Position numbers and translations under genes: made by a program. Below, piece after piece: positions 17,024-28,016 of a DNA stretch of 64,000 nt. Source of the stretch: Marinobacterium jannaschii DSM 6295. Its GTDB lineage: Bacteria > Pseudomonadota > Gammaproteobacteria > Pseudomonadales > Balneatricaceae. The stretch spans positions 124,001 to 188,000 of the forward strand of contig NZ_JHVJ01000007.1 in the NCBI RefSeq assembly GCF_000620085.1. The letters are read 5' to 3'. The notes beneath the pieces were generated by a model. The model was not told the origin of the DNA, searched no databases, and saw only the letters and a list, made by a program, of their open reading frames with translations. Within the stretch, counting starts at the first letter, position 1. Each line of letters opens with the position of its first letter.

Positions 17024-18427
17024 ATGCGCCGATTTGTACGGTTCAGGAAAGCGGCATTGATCAGAAGACACTCCCTTCCCTACGAGGAAGACAGCAGCAC
17101 CTATTTCGAGCGGGTAAGGTCGCTGGGTAATCCGGTCTATCTGGACAGCTGTCAGCCAGCTGCACTTTTTGGCCGTTTCGATATCATCAGTGCCGCACCC
17201 GAAGCCCTGATACGCTACCACCGTGGCGAGTTGACGCTACAGCGGGCAACCTCCGGCGAGACGCTGACAGACAACCCGTTTGATGCCTTGCGTAACCTGC
17301 TGGATCAGTACCCTCAGGTTGCCCGGGAAAAAGAGTTCCCCTTCTGTGGTGGCCTGCTCGGTCATTTCGCTTACGACCTGGGACGTTCGCTGGAAGCGAT
17401 CCCCGAACAGGCCGCAGATGATATAGCGTTTCCGGAGATGCGCGCCGGCCTCTATCTCTGGGCCGTCATTGTCGACCACCGCCTGAAACAGGCTACGCTG
17501 GTGGCACATCCCGCGATTTCTGACAGCCAGTGGCAACTGGCCCTCAATCAGCTGACTGCTGCCAGCACAACGGCTGAAGATCAGTTCCGCCTGAAGAAAG
17601 CCTTTGCCAGTAATGTCGACGAAGCGGGCTATCGCCATGCCCTCAATCGCATCGACGACTATATCCACGCCGGTGATTGCTATCAGGTAAACTTCGCACA
17701 GCGCTTTTCCGCCCCTTACAGCGGCGATCCGTGGCAGGCTTACAAACAATTGCGCCAGCATGCCCCCACGCCATTCGCAGCCTACATGGAAAGCGATGAT
17801 GGCGAGATACTGTCGCTGTCGCCGGAGCGTTTTCTGTTCACGCTGGAAAACCGGGTTGAAACCAAGCCGATTAAAGGTACCCGTCCGCGCGGCAAAACGC
17901 CGGAGGAAGATCAGCAACAGCGGGACGACCTTAGCAAAGCGATCAAGGACCGGGCAGAAAACCTGATGATCGTTGATCTTTTGCGCAACGACCTAAGCAA
18001 GGTATGCGCTTTTGGCAGTGTCAGGGTGCCAAAGTTGTTCGATATCGAAAGCTACGCCAATGTACATCATCTGGTCACCACTGTTACCGGTAAACTCGAT
18101 CAGGGACAGCACCCGGTCGATCTGCTGAAGCACTGTTTTCCGGGCGGCTCGATCACCGGTGCCCCGAAAATCCGCGCCATGGAGATTATCGACGAACTGG
18201 AACCTCACCGGCGCTCGATCTATTGCGGTTCAATTGGTTATATCAGCCTGTGCGGCAGAATGGATACCAGCATTACCATCCGCACACTGCTGTGCCACGA
18301 TAATAAAATTCATTGCTGGGCCGGAGGCGGTATTGTTGCCGATTCAGATATAGCATCAGAGTATGCCGAGACATTCAGCAAAGTGAATAACCTGCTGGGG
18401 ACGCTGGAAACGACAATCCAGAAATAG
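17024..18427 (+). CDS. pabB: Aminodeoxychorismate synthase component I
   Basis: This 467-residue enzyme aminates chorismate to 4-amino-4-deoxychorismate for folate synthesis, using ammonia from a PabA partner encoded elsewhere. Chorismate-binding signatures are present: KPIKGTRPRGKTPEED, IVDLLRNDLSKVC, and FPGGSITGAPKIRAME, followed by GSIGYISLCG. The PIKGT wording (lysine in place of the PIAGT of anthranilate synthase) favours PabB over TrpE. The start ATG follows GGAG. It is convergent with thrH and divergent from the hydrolase. Confidence 0.93.
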   Translation: MRRFVRFRKAALIRRHSLPYEEDSSTYFERVRSLGNPVYLDSCQPAALFGRFDIISAAPEALIRYHRGELTLQRATSGETLTDNPFDALRNLLDQYPQVAREKEFPFCGGLLGHFAYDLGRSLEAIPEQAADDIAFPEMRAGLYLWAVIVDHRLKQATLVAHPAISDSQWQLALNQLTAASTTAEDQFRLKKAFASNVDEAGYRHALNRIDDYIHAGDCYQVNFAQRFSAPYSGDPWQAYKQLRQHAPTPFAAYMESDDGEILSLSPERFLFTLENRVETKPIKGTRPRGKTPEEDQQQRDDLSKAIKDRAENLMIVDLLRNDLSKVCAFGSVRVPKLFDIESYANVHHLVTTVTGKLDQGQHPVDLLKHCFPGGSITGAPKIRAMEIIDELEPHRRSIYCGSIGYISLCGRMDTSITIRTLLCHDNKIHCWAGGGIVADSDIASEYAETFSKVNNLLGTLETTIQK

Positions 18428-18445
18428 ACCACGGCCTGAAGCCTG

Positions 18446-18473
18446 AACTGCGCGCGGGGTGCCGCGCGCAGTT
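18446..18473. terminator. Hairpin between convergent pabB and thrH
   Basis: AACTGCGCGCGG and CCGCGCGCAGTT form a perfect 12-bp stem with a four-base loop. Only short T-runs flank it, so it may act as a barrier hairpin in both directions rather than a strong intrinsic terminator. Confidence 0.6.
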
Positions 18474-18478
18474 GGTTG

Positions 18479-19096
18479 CTACAACGTCAGCTGGCGCTCG
18501 CTGGCCTTAAGAAACGCTTTTTTCAGATCAGCATATTCATGTACTGCAGGAAACTGCGGAAACTCGTCAATCACGTTTTGCGGTGACTTAAACAGGATAC
18601 CGGCCTCGGCCTGCGTCAGCATCGTAGTGTCATTGTAGGAATCCCCGGCGGCAATGACCCGGTAGTTAAGCAATTGAAAAGCCCGCACCGACTGGCGTTT
18701 GGGGTCTCTCTGGCGTAGGGTGTAATCAACAATCCGCCCCGCCCCATCCACTTCCAATTTATGACATAGCAGCGTCGGGTGGCCCAGCTGCTTCATCAGC
18801 GGCGCCGCAAATTCATAGAAAGTATCCGACAGGATCACAACCTGAAACCGCTCCCGCAACCAGTCCAAAAACTCAGCAGCCCCCGCCAGCGGCGTCAGAC
18901 GACTGATAGTATCCTGAATTTGCGGCAACGTCAGACCGTGCTGATCAAGAATGCGCAGGCGCTGCTTCATTAACACGTCATAGTCAGGTATATCCCGCGT
19001 TGTTGCTTTCAGCTCTTCGATTCCGGTTTCTTCCGCAAACGCGATCCAGATCTCCGGGATCAACACTCCTTCCAGGTCAAGACATGCGAGTTCCAA
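18479..19096 (-). CDS. thrH: ThrH, phosphoserine phosphatase / phosphoserine:homoserine phosphotransferase
   Basis: A 205-residue HAD-superfamily enzyme. Motif I reads CLDLEGVLIPE (DxE in place of the usual DxD, typical of ThrH), motif II is ILSDTFYEF, and motif III/IV is AAGDSYNDTTML. In Pseudomonas, ThrH hydrolyses phosphoserine and can transfer the phosphate to homoserine. The order pabB-thrH-cysB matches Pseudomonas. Its start is ATG 19096. The enzyme class is certain; the phosphotransferase activity is inferred from family. Confidence 0.92.
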   Translation of the reverse strand: MELACLDLEGVLIPEIWIAFAEETGIEELKATTRDIPDYDVLMKQRLRILDQHGLTLPQIQDTISRLTPLAGAAEFLDWLRERFQVVILSDTFYEFAAPLMKQLGHPTLLCHKLEVDGAGRIVDYTLRQRDPKRQSVRAFQLLNYRVIAAGDSYNDTTMLTQAEAGILFKSPQNVIDEFPQFPAVHEYADLKKAFLKASERQLTL

Positions 19097-19274
19097 GGCT
19101 CACTCCTTACATTAGCAATAGGGCATTGTTTTTTTAGTTATCAGCCGTAAACCGAACAATATCCGGCCACGGTCAGACGCCCACGATAACGCTCCCTCCC
19201 GCTGAGTGTAAACATCGGCATTCACGCAACCATCAAAGCTGTGACCTGCCTCACCAACGCTGTCAGGCAGGCAC

Positions 19275-19298
19275 AAAAAAGGAGGCTCGCGCCTCCTT
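19275..19298 (-). terminator. Terminator of cysB
   Basis: AAGGAGG and its partner GCCTCCTT (19279-19298) form a stem that is followed by six T's on the minus strand, 31 bp after the cysB stop. It separates cysB from thrH. Confidence 0.88.
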
Positions 19299-19329
19299 CA
19301 GGGGTAGTCTGCAAAACTGTTCGGGACAA

Positions 19330-20337
<1,008 letters not shown>

Positions 20338-20482
20338 TCAGGCCGGGTATACTATCCGGAAGCAAACCCCCGCCTGAATTTCCAGTAATTAATAATCACT
20401 TTATTATAACACATAAGAATAATAGCAACAGTTGACCGGGGTACCAGTTTGGGAGAAGCATCCCCGCTGCCCAGCTGACTCC

Positions 20483-21592
20483 CTACAGCCTAGCATTCAA
20501 CCGTCGAATCTCCTCATCCTGTCCGATTATTCGCTTTTCGAGGCTGACGATTTTCGCCTGAGTCCGCATCAGCTCTTCATTGCGCTCCTTCAGCTGAATC
20601 CTCAGGCTGTTCTCACGACGAGCCACTTCGCTGTTGCCCTGCAACTCTTTCTGGCGCTGCAGACGGATCTGCTCTTCGAGTTCGGTCACTTTATCAGCGA
20701 TACGTTTGTTCTTGTTGGTCTCAGACAGCAACTGGCTGTTCAGAGCAGAGATATCCCGGCTGCGACCGGTGGTATCCTTCTTCAGTTCTACCAGTTCGGC
20801 TTCGATACTCTTGATCTGGGTTCGCAGGGTTTCGACCTTGACGTCCTTCTTGGCAATCTCCCCCTGAAGGTCATGGATATTCTTCGTCAATGCCGACTCT
20901 TTCTTACCTGCTTCATCGCGCACCTTTTCCAGCGCATTGCGGTAATAACGTACATCGGCATCCGCTTTACTAACGGCTTCCAGGGTATGACGCTGCTCAT
21001 CCTTAATCCGCTGATCAAAAGTACGACGGGCATCATCATAACTCTTGCGCAGGTGAGCCAGCTCCTGATCAACATTTGAACGCTTCTGCTCTTCCTGCTT
21101 GCGGCTGGTGGTTTCAGAAGCCAGGTTGGTCTTCAGCACATGCACTTCCGCTTCCAGCGCTTTTATCTGCGACTGGGCTTCATCATAGCGCCCGTGCTGC
21201 TCGCGGAAACGGCTTTCAAGCTCAAGCACCTTATCCTGCTGCTTTTTAAGCTCATCATCATTGGCTCGCTTAGCCTCATCATGGCTGTATTCGATGATGT
21301 GCTTTTTCTCAAAGCTCTGCATAGCGCGGGCTTCTTCAACGGCCCGATCCCAGATACGTGCAAACGACTGGTTCAGCGAATCAGGCACACCGGGCACAAT
21401 TGGCGTGCTTTCCTGCTTCATCAGACCGAGGCGGCGAGGCACCTGCGCCCACCAGCCTGCCAGCGCATCTGCGACCAGTGAACTGTCACAGTCAAGCCGT
21501 GCGGCTATCACTTCAGCGGAGGGCTGCTGCCCCTGTTTGAGCAGTTTATCGGCCAGTTCAAATATCTTTTCGTTAGCACTTGCGTCAGTCAT
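20483..21592 (-). CDS. KfrA-like DNA-binding coiled-coil protein
   Basis: Of its 369 residues, the first 90 form a compact helical domain (EKIFELADKLLKQGQQPSAE...LDCDSSLVADALAGWW) that fits the KfrA_N type first described in plasmid proteins. Residues about 110-365 are almost unbroken coiled coil, rich in E, K, Q and R, ending EEIRRLNARL. KfrA-type proteins bind DNA with the N-terminus and assemble through the coil, helping plasmid partition or organising chromosome DNA. Here the gene lies 12 bp after rluC on the same strand, so it is probably co-transcribed. It is chromosomal; no plasmid genes are nearby. Role unknown. Confidence 0.8.
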   Translation of the reverse strand: MTDASANEKIFELADKLLKQGQQPSAEVIAARLDCDSSLVADALAGWWAQVPRRLGLMKQESTPIVPGVPDSLNQSFARIWDRAVEEARAMQSFEKKHIIEYSHDEAKRANDDELKKQQDKVLELESRFREQHGRYDEAQSQIKALEAEVHVLKTNLASETTSRKQEEQKRSNVDQELAHLRKSYDDARRTFDQRIKDEQRHTLEAVSKADADVRYYRNALEKVRDEAGKKESALTKNIHDLQGEIAKKDVKVETLRTQIKSIEAELVELKKDTTGRSRDISALNSQLLSETNKNKRIADKVTELEEQIRLQRQKELQGNSEVARRENSLRIQLKERNEELMRTQAKIVSLEKRIIGQDEEIRRLNARL

Positions 21593-21604
21593 TCGTGTCG
21601 CCCG

Positions 21605-22573
21605 TTACTTAGCCAGTTCCAGTTGTAAATCATCCATCGCACTTTTCAGAACACCATCCAATGGCGCCTGAATAACTTCGCGCCCGCCACCCGGCAGGGG
21701 AAAGCGAAGCTCGGCCGCATGCAAGAATAGCCGCTTGAATCCCAGATCCCGCATTTCACGGTTAATTGCATCCACACCATACTTATCGTCGCCAATAATC
21801 GGATGGCCCAGGAACTGAGTATGGACACGTATCTGATGGGTTCTGCCGGTAATAGGTCGCGCCTCAATCAGCGTTGCACGACGGCCAAAACGACGTAATA
21901 CCTTAAACTCGGTTAACGAAGGCTTACCGTCAGGTTGTACACGTACAACCCGCTCACCGGATTTAAGTTCATTTTTACGCAGTGGTGCATCAACCCGCTG
22001 CGCCCTTGCCGCCCAGCTACCGACCACCAGCGCGTTGTAGATTTTGGTAATCCGGCTGCCCTGCAATGCCTCATGCATAAATTTCAATGCGCTGCGTTTC
22101 TTCGCAATCATGATGCAGCCGGAGGTATCCCGGTCCAGCCGGTGTACCAACTCCAGAAACTTCGCCTGAGGGCGCATCTGACGAAACGCCTCGATCAGGC
22201 CAAGGCTGATTCCACTCCCACCATGCACAGCCAGTCCGGAAGGTTTGTTGACGATAATAAGATCGTTATTTTCAAACAAAATCGCCTTTTCCAGACTTTC
22301 TGTGAGGCCCTGACTCACCGGTGGTGGAGCATCACGTTCGGCAACCCGAACCGGAGGTATACGCACCAGATCACCACCCTGCAGACGGTATTCCGGCTTC
22401 ACCCGCTTTTTGTTTACACGAATTTCGCCCTTGCGCAAAATGCGGTAGATAAGACTTTTAGGAACGCCTTTAAGTTCGTTGCGAAGGAAGTTATCGATCC
22501 GCTGTCCTTCCAGATCGTGACTGATTTCTACAAACCTTACAGAGGTGGCTGCGCCGCCATTTTTTACTGACAT
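21605..22573 (-). CDS. rluC: 23S rRNA pseudouridine synthase RluC
   Basis: This enzyme converts uridines 955, 2504 and 2580 (E. coli numbering) of 23S rRNA to pseudouridine. The 322-residue chain from ATG 22573 has an N-terminal S4 RNA-binding domain ([30 protein letters not shown] split over residues about 18-50) and a catalytic domain with the active-site aspartate in [13 protein letters not shown] 22597 would add eight residues but looks less likely. It is divergent from rne, as in Pseudomonas and E. coli. Confidence 0.95.
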   Translation of the reverse strand: MSVKNGGAATSVRFVEISHDLEGQRIDNFLRNELKGVPKSLIYRILRKGEIRVNKKRVKPEYRLQGGDLVRIPPVRVAERDAPPPVSQGLTESLEKAILFENNDLIIVNKPSGLAVHGGSGISLGLIEAFRQMRPQAKFLELVHRLDRDTSGCIMIAKKRSALKFMHEALQGSRITKIYNALVVGSWAARAQRVDAPLRKNELKSGERVVRVQPDGKPSLTEFKVLRRFGRRATLIEARPITGRTHQIRVHTQFLGHPIIGDDKYGVDAINREMRDLGFKRLFLHAAELRFPLPGGGREVIQAPLDGVLKSAMDDLQLELAK

Positions 22574-23116
22574 ATGAATAAGATAACGTGGGCTCAATTG
22601 ATGCTCATAGGGATAGCTGCTATATTCTACCGCTGCTGTTGGCGGTTGGCTTTATCTTTTTCAAATTAGCTCCAGGGCGGTTGGTAAGACCCTGTTGCAG
22701 CGAAAAATCGATCCCGCCTGAGGCAGCAAAGACAGATTTCAATGAATTAGAGAACGCTTTGCATCCTGCTGACCACGAAGGTTCAGTCGGAGGTGGAGAC
22801 GCACGCTAGCCCGGAACCTGCCATCAGGCAGTAACAGCAATCAAAAAGAAGAACATAGGCCAGCGTTTCCTCCACCGTGGATTCAACAAATACCTGCAGC
22901 CAGTCAATCGCACACCGACCTGGCCAGCCCAATGGCGAAAAAACGCACGTTGAGGCTTATTCAGAACAGTCAGGCCAGCTTACTGGTGACTACGCTGTCG
23001 ATACATACGACGCTAGTCTTCGAAGCCTTTGAAGAATCCGAAAGACAGAATAGGCGCATACCGCCAACGTGAATCGAAGTTTACAGAGCGTTCCCATATG
23101 AGAACGTTCACCCAAA
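22574..23116 (+). promoter_or_regulatory. rluC-rne divergent region with long rne 5' leader
   Basis: These 543 bp hold no supported gene. In E. coli the rne transcript has a 361-nt leader that RNase E cleaves to control its own level, and this gap is long enough for the same. Structures seen are CTGCC-ATCA-GGCAG near 22818-22831 and CGTTCCCATATGAGAACG at 23089-23106, a near-palindrome ending 10 bases before the rne start. No clear Shine-Dalgarno site precedes that ATG. Promoter positions are not called. Confidence 0.5.
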
Positions 23117-26100
23117 ATGAAAAGAATGCTAATAAATGCGACTCAACCGGAAGAGTTGCGTGTCGCCCTGGTCGATGGCCAGCGACTCTACGATCTGGAT
23201 ATTGAGTCCGGTTCCCGCGAGCAGAAGAAGGCCAATATCTATAAAGGCCGTATCACCCGCATCGAACCCAGCCTTGAGGCTGCTTTTGTCGACTATGGCG
23301 CAGAACGCCACGGTTTCCTGCCGCTGAAAGAGATCTCCCGTGATTACTTCTCGCGCCAGCCTGAGCGTGGCGCCCGCCCGAACATCAAGCAGGTGCTGGA
23401 TGAAGGCACTGAAGTGATTGTTCAGGTGGATAAAGAGGAGCGCGGCAACAAAGGCGCTGCGCTGACTACATTCATCAGCCTGGCCGGACGCTACCTTGTC
23501 CTGATGCCCAACAACCCTCGCGCCGGCGGCATCTCCCGCCGTATCGAAGGCGATGATCGCAGCCAGCTGAAAGAAGCGCTGTCCGGTGTAACCATTCCAA
23601 ACAAGATGGGTATTATCGTACGTACCGCCGGCATCGGTCGCAGCAGCGAAGAGCTGCAATGGGACCTGGATTACCTGGCCACGCTGTGGGATTCCATCAA
23701 GGACGCCTCAAACCGCAAAGCCCCTTTCCTGATCTATCAGGAAAGCAATGTGGTTATCCGCGCCATCCGTGACTACCTGCGTTCAGATATCGGTGAAGTA
23801 CTGATTGATAAAGAGAGCACTTTCCAGGAAGCGCGCGACTTTGTTACTCAGGTGATGCCGAACTACGAAAGCAAGATCAAGCTCTACGCCGAGCAGACGC
23901 CGCTGTTTAACCGCTTCCAGATTGAAACCCAGATCGAAACAGCCTTCGAACGCGAAGTAAAACTGCCTTCAGGCGGCTCTATCGTGATAGACCCGACCGA
24001 AGCCCTGGTATCGATCGATATCAACTCCGCCCGTGCGACTCGCGGCGGCGATATCGAAGAAACCGCCCTGAATACCAACCTGGAAGCCGCTGACGAGATC
24101 GCTCGCCAGCTGCGTTTGCGCGATATCGGCGGCCTGATCGTGATCGATTTCATCGACATGACACCGATTAAAAACCAGCGCGAAGTTGAAAACCGCCTGC
24201 GCGATGCCCTGAAACTGGATCGCGCCCGCGTTCAGATGGGCCGCATCTCCCGCTTCGGCTTGCTGGAAATGTCCCGTCAGCGCCTGCGTCCGTCTCTGGC
24301 TGAAACCCGCGGTGTTGTCTGCCCACGCTGCAGCGGCCAGGGCATCATCCGCGATACGGAGTCACTGGCACTTTCCATCCTTCGCCTGATCGAAGAGGAA
24401 TCCGCCAAGGACCGCACAGCACAGATCCGGGCCATACTGCCGGTTACCGTTGCCACTTACCTGCTGAACGAGAAGCGCCAGCCGGTGCATGATATCGAAC
24501 AGCGCAATGACGTGCGCGTGGTCATTGTTCCTAACCCGAACATGGAAACCCCGCACTACGAGGTTGTCCGCCTGCGTGATGACCACACTGTTGCGACCAC
24601 CAACGATGCCAGCTACACGCTGCAGCCTGAACCGGAAGAGCCGGAAATGGCCGACAGTGTCTCTGCTGCAGCTCCGGTTGTGCGTCAGCAGGCCGCGGTC
24701 AGAAGCGTTGCCCCTGCAACACCGGCCCCGGAAAGCTCCGAGCCAGCCGAGCAACCAGCACGCCAGGAAATTCCCCAGGCAGCACCCGCAGCTGCCGCTC
24801 AGGCACCTTCCCTCGGCCAGCGCATCAGCGGCCTGTTCCGCAACCTGTTCGGCAGCCCCGAAGAGAGCACACCGGAACCGGAAGCCAAGCCGGAAGAAAC
24901 CACCAAGAAAGAGCGCACACCAACAAGAAGCCGTGGCACCCAGCGTAAGCCTAAGTCACGACGTCGCGACAGTGACCGCGGCAAGCGCGTTGAAAAAGAC
25001 AATGATGAAATCATCACGATTAAACCGGATGAACTTGCGCCGCCGACCTCCGAGCCGGAACTGAAAGAGAAGCCGGAAAAGGAACGCGCAGAACGGGGCG
25101 AAAAATCTGAAAAAGAGAAAAGCAAGTCTCGCCGCCGTCGCAAGCCTCGTAAAGCGGAGGATAGCGAAGCTCCTGCACAGGCACCTGCACCTGCACCGAC
25201 ACCTGCACGTGAAGAAAGCAGCCCGAGCGAAGACCCTGCTGAAGCCGCTGAAAAGCGTCGCCAGAAGCGCGAAGAGGATGAATCCGCTCCGCGTGGCCGC
25301 CGTCGCGGTCGCCGCCGCCGCGGATCTGAGCGCGTCGCCAAGCGCACTCCAGTAGAAGCTATTGCAAGCGAGGCTACGCCTGAAGCAGCCGCTGAAGCGG
25401 GCACAGCTGAAGTGACCGCAGTCGACCAGCCTGCTGCCGAGACAACCAGCGAAGCGACTACTACCAAGATCGACACAGCTGAAAGCACTGCAGATACCAC
25501 TCAGCAAGCCAGCAAGACTGCTGAAACTGCTGAAACTGCTGAAACTGCTGAAACCAGTATGGATTCAGAAACACAGCCTGCAGACAACGATTCAGTCACT
25601 GCTGCCGAAGCAAATGTCAGCGACACACCTGCAGCACAGACTGCAGAGGAGAGCCAGGAGGCAGCCGAAGCCAGCACCAGCAATGCAGCTGAAGCTTCCG
25701 CCGCCAAAGAGACCGCTCCAGAAGCCGCTGTCGACACTGCACCTGAAGAAAAATCTCAGGAAGCTGCCGAGACAGAGTCAGTCGAGACACTTCAGGCAGA
25801 GACAGAGCAGAGCGCAGCAGCAACCCAGGTGAGCGAAGGCCAAGAAACGACACCTGCGACAGAGACTGCCGCAGATGCCGAGACACAAACCGACGAAGCC
25901 CCTGCAGAGGCGGCAGTGACCGACATCGCCGCGACTGGCGCTGATACTGCCGAAACAGAAACCGCTGCCAAGACTGCGGAGACTGTGACAGAAGACGCAA
26001 CTTCTGCCACCGCCCCGGACGCAGAAAGCGAACCGGAATCAGCTACAGAGACCGAAGCAAGCACTTCATCAACAGAAGTCACTGCTGAAGAGAAGCCGGT

Positions 26101-26347
26101 AGCTGAAGCGGAAGCAGCGGAAGCAGCGGAAGCAGCGGAAGCAGCGGAAGCAGCGGAAGCAGCGGAAGCAGCGGAAGCAGCCGATAAGGCGAAAGAAGCC
26201 GCTAGTGAAGAGAAGGCTGAAGAAGCCCCTCAGGAAGCTTCCCGCCCGGCTCAACCTAAGCGTCGCCGCCGCGCAGGCCGCGCGCCAAACGACCCCCGGG
26301 AAGTAAAGCGCCGCATGATGGAGCAGAACTCTCAGCAGGAACACTGA
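23117..26347 (+). CDS. rne: Ribonuclease E
   Basis: This essential endonuclease starts mRNA decay and processes rRNA and tRNA. The 1076-residue protein opens [20 protein letters not shown] like E. coli RNase E. It has an S1 domain (about 35-125), a DNase I-like catalytic core with [17 protein letters not shown] and VIDFIDM supplying the metal-binding aspartates, and the zinc-link CPRCSGQG. After residue 530 the scaffold is disordered: an amphipathic membrane-binding helix ([20 protein letters not shown], about 563), arginine-rich RNA-binding patches (about 610, 685 and 725), then a 300-residue acidic Ala/Glu/Thr tract with tandem repeats, and a basic tail ([14 protein letters not shown]). A bidirectional terminator follows. 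Confidence 0.97.
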   Translation: MKRMLINATQPEELRVALVDGQRLYDLDIESGSREQKKANIYKGRITRIEPSLEAAFVDYGAERHGFLPLKEISRDYFSRQPERGARPNIKQVLDEGTEVIVQVDKEERGNKGAALTTFISLAGRYLVLMPNNPRAGGISRRIEGDDRSQLKEALSGVTIPNKMGIIVRTAGIGRSSEELQWDLDYLATLWDSIKDASNRKAPFLIYQESNVVIRAIRDYLRSDIGEVLIDKESTFQEARDFVTQVMPNYESKIKLYAEQTPLFNRFQIETQIETAFEREVKLPSGGSIVIDPTEALVSIDINSARATRGGDIEETALNTNLEAADEIARQLRLRDIGGLIVIDFIDMTPIKNQREVENRLRDALKLDRARVQMGRISRFGLLEMSRQRLRPSLAETRGVVCPRCSGQGIIRDTESLALSILRLIEEESAKDRTAQIRAILPVTVATYLLNEKRQPVHDIEQRNDVRVVIVPNPNMETPHYEVVRLRDDHTVATTNDASYTLQPEPEEPEMADSVSAAAPVVRQQAAVRSVAPATPAPESSEPAEQPARQEIPQAAPAAAAQAPSLGQRISGLFRNLFGSPEESTPEPEAKPEETTKKERTPTRSRGTQRKPKSRRRDSDRGKRVEKDNDEIITIKPDELAPPTSEPELKEKPEKERAERGEKSEKEKSKSRRRRKPRKAEDSEAPAQAPAPAPTPAREESSPSEDPAEAAEKRRQKREEDESAPRGRRRGRRRRGSERVAKRTPVEAIASEATPEAAAEAGTAEVTAVDQPAAETTSEATTTKIDTAESTADTTQQASKTAETAETAETAETSMDSETQPADNDSVTAAEANVSDTPAAQTAEESQEAAEASTSNAAEASAAKETAPEAAVDTAPEEKSQEAAETESVETLQAETEQSAAATQVSEGQETTPATETAADAETQTDEAPAEAAVTDIAATGADTAETETAAKTAETVTEDATSATAPDAESEPESATETEASTSSTEVTAEEKPVAEAEAAEAAEAAEAAEAAEAAEAAEAADKAKEAASEEKAEEAPQEASRPAQPKRRRRAGRAPNDPREVKRRMMEQNSQQEH
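25517..25552 (+). repeat. 9-bp tandem repeat in rne (Thr-Ala-Glu units)
   Basis: Four exact copies of ACTGCTGAA in frame inside the acidic region of rne. Slippage here would change protein length without a frameshift. Confidence 0.9.
26111..26182 (+). repeat. 9-bp tandem repeat in rne (Glu-Ala-Ala units)
   Basis: Eight copies of GAAGCAGCG in frame, the last ending GCC, encode an EAA run near the C-terminus of RNase E. The near-perfect identity points to recent expansion by slippage. Confidence 0.95.
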
Positions 26348-26433
26348 TTCCAGCCCCACCTGTGACTGCCAGATCAGGCAGTCGCAGGCGGACAAAGAAT
26401 ATACTCCATTAGCAGCCTCTGGCTGACAGATAT

Positions 26434-26462
26434 AAAAAAACCGCCGATGGCGGTTTTTTTAT
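26434..26462. terminator. Bidirectional terminator between rne and murB
   Basis: AACCGCC-GAT-GGCGGTT is flanked by seven A's on the left and eight T's on the right. It serves both the rightward rne and the leftward comEC-murB operon, which ends 22 bp away. Confidence 0.92.
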
Positions 26463-26484
26463 ATCTGGTATTTCCATCTGCCCT

Positions 26485-27546
26485 CTACCCAGGCAAGTCA
26501 GCCGGATAGATTCGAGGCTCCTGACGCAGCTCCACACCAAAGCGCTCCCTGACCGAAGCTTTGATCCTATCCGCCAGCTCAGCCAGCTGAACAGCATCCC
26601 CACCCCCGCGATTAACCAACACCAGCGCCTGCTTCTCATAGACACCAATACCGGCATGACCGCAGCGATAACCCTTCCAGCCAGCCTGATCGATCAACCA
26701 GCCAGCCGCCAGCTTCATATAACCCGGCCTGTCTTCAAAGGCCACCAGGTCTGGAAACCTGCGCTTAAGCTCGGAGAAACTCTGCTGATCGACTACCGGA
26801 TTTTCAAAGAAACTGCCGGCATTGCCGACTTCGGCAGGATCAGGAAGCTTGGAAGAGCGCACAGACACCACCGCATCAAATACCCGTTCAGCGGTAATCA
26901 CCTGCTCCGCCGAAACACTGTGATCCGAGTGGCTGATGGCATCAGCCAGAGCCCGATACTGCAGTTGCGGCGTAAAATCCCGGTCCAGCCTGAAGCGCAG
27001 ACTCCAGATTATGTAACGCCCGGGCACTACCGACTTAAAAATACTGTCCCGATAGCCAAAGCCGCAATCCGCACAGGACAGGCTGATAAAACTGCCGCTC
27101 TGCCGGTCAAGCACCCGCAGTTCGACCAGTCGATCTGCCAACTCGACACCGTAAGCCCCGATATTCTGCACCGGTGCGGCTCCGACTGAGCCCGGAATGA
27201 GTGCCAGGTTTTCCAACCCGTAATAGCCATTGCGGGCCATTTCAGCCACAAAGCCATGCCAGCTTTCACCGCCAGCCACTTCAATCAAGACATGATCCTG
27301 CTCCGTTTCCAGCAGCGACCAGCCGCGATTGCCAAGCTGAATCACCAGCCCGGGCACCTGCGGTTGCAGTATCAGATTACTGCCGCCACCCAATACCAGC
27401 AGCGGCCAGTTATTATCCTGCGCCCGTTGGGATAGTTGCTGCAGTTCAGTCTGATCAGACGCGATCGCATAGCGTTCCGCTACGGCACAGAAGCCAAAAC
27501 TATTACTTTCCCGAAGATTTACTCCAGAACTGATCTTCAGCCCCAT
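26485..27546 (-). CDS. murB: UDP-N-acetylenolpyruvoylglucosamine reductase
   Basis: This FAD enzyme reduces UDP-GlcNAc-enolpyruvate to UDP-MurNAc for peptidoglycan. The 353-residue type I MurB has the FAD-binding segments LLVLGGGSNL and GSVGAAPVQNIGAYGVE, the catalytic serine region GNAGSFFENP, and a C-terminal glutamate region RFGVELRQEPRIY. ATG 27546 shares one base with the stop of the phosphatase gene (TGATG), a clear coupling signal; the in-frame TTG at 27549 is not needed. It is last in the envelope operon. Confidence 0.95.
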   Translation of the reverse strand: MGLKISSGVNLRESNSFGFCAVAERYAIASDQTELQQLSQRAQDNNWPLLVLGGGSNLILQPQVPGLVIQLGNRGWSLLETEQDHVLIEVAGGESWHGFVAEMARNGYYGLENLALIPGSVGAAPVQNIGAYGVELADRLVELRVLDRQSGSFISLSCADCGFGYRDSIFKSVVPGRYIIWSLRFRLDRDFTPQLQYRALADAISHSDHSVSAEQVITAERVFDAVVSVRSSKLPDPAEVGNAGSFFENPVVDQQSFSELKRRFPDLVAFEDRPGYMKLAAGWLIDQAGWKGYRCGHAGIGVYEKQALVLVNRGGGDAVQLAELADRIKASVRERFGVELRQEPRIYPADLPG

Positions 27547-28016
27547 CAACGGCCCCCGCGCCGAATCGCATCAAGCAATCCTTCAGAAGCCGACTCGACC
27601 AGGTCAAGCACCTGCTCGAATCCCTGCCCCCCACCATAGTAAGGATCTGGCACTTCAGATTCAGAGCAATCAGCAAAATCGAGGAACAATCCCAGATAAC
27701 CACTATAAGCTTCAGGCTTCATCTGCCGTAGATGAGCAAGGTTGGCCTGATCCATCGCCAGGATATAGTCAAACTGGTCGAAATCGGCAGCAACAACCTG
27801 TCGCGCCACCTGCTGGCTGAGATCATACCCACGCCGGGCCGCCGCCTGTGTGGCGCGGCTGTCAGGTGATTCTCCTGCGTGCCAGGCACCAGTGCCGGCG
27901 GAATCTACCCGGATCTGATCCCGCAGGCCTTGTCGTTCAACCAAAGCCTGAAAGACACCGTGCGCCGTCGGCGAACGGCAGATATTTCCCAAGCATACAA
28001 AAAGCACCGAACTCAT
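27546..28016 (-). CDS. Low-molecular-weight protein tyrosine phosphatase
   Basis: This 156-residue enzyme has the CX5R P-loop near the N-terminus ([14 protein letters not shown]) and the proton-donor aspartate in VPDPYYGG, both diagnostic. It overlaps kdsB by four bases (ATGA) and murB by one, so it belongs to the envelope operon, as in Pseudomonas. It may reverse tyrosine phosphorylation of polysaccharide enzymes, but no partner kinase is in view. Substrate unknown. Confidence 0.92.
   Translation of the reverse strand: MSSVLFVCLGNICRSPTAHGVFQALVERQGLRDQIRVDSAGTGAWHAGESPDSRATQAAARRGYDLSQQVARQVVAADFDQFDYILAMDQANLAHLRQMKPEAYSGYLGLFLDFADCSESEVPDPYYGGGQGFEQVLDLVESASEGLLDAIRRGGR

Noticed and set aside
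26111-26182. Short repeats as a CRISPR array
   Set aside because: The units are 9 bp, directly adjacent without spacers, and in frame inside rne.
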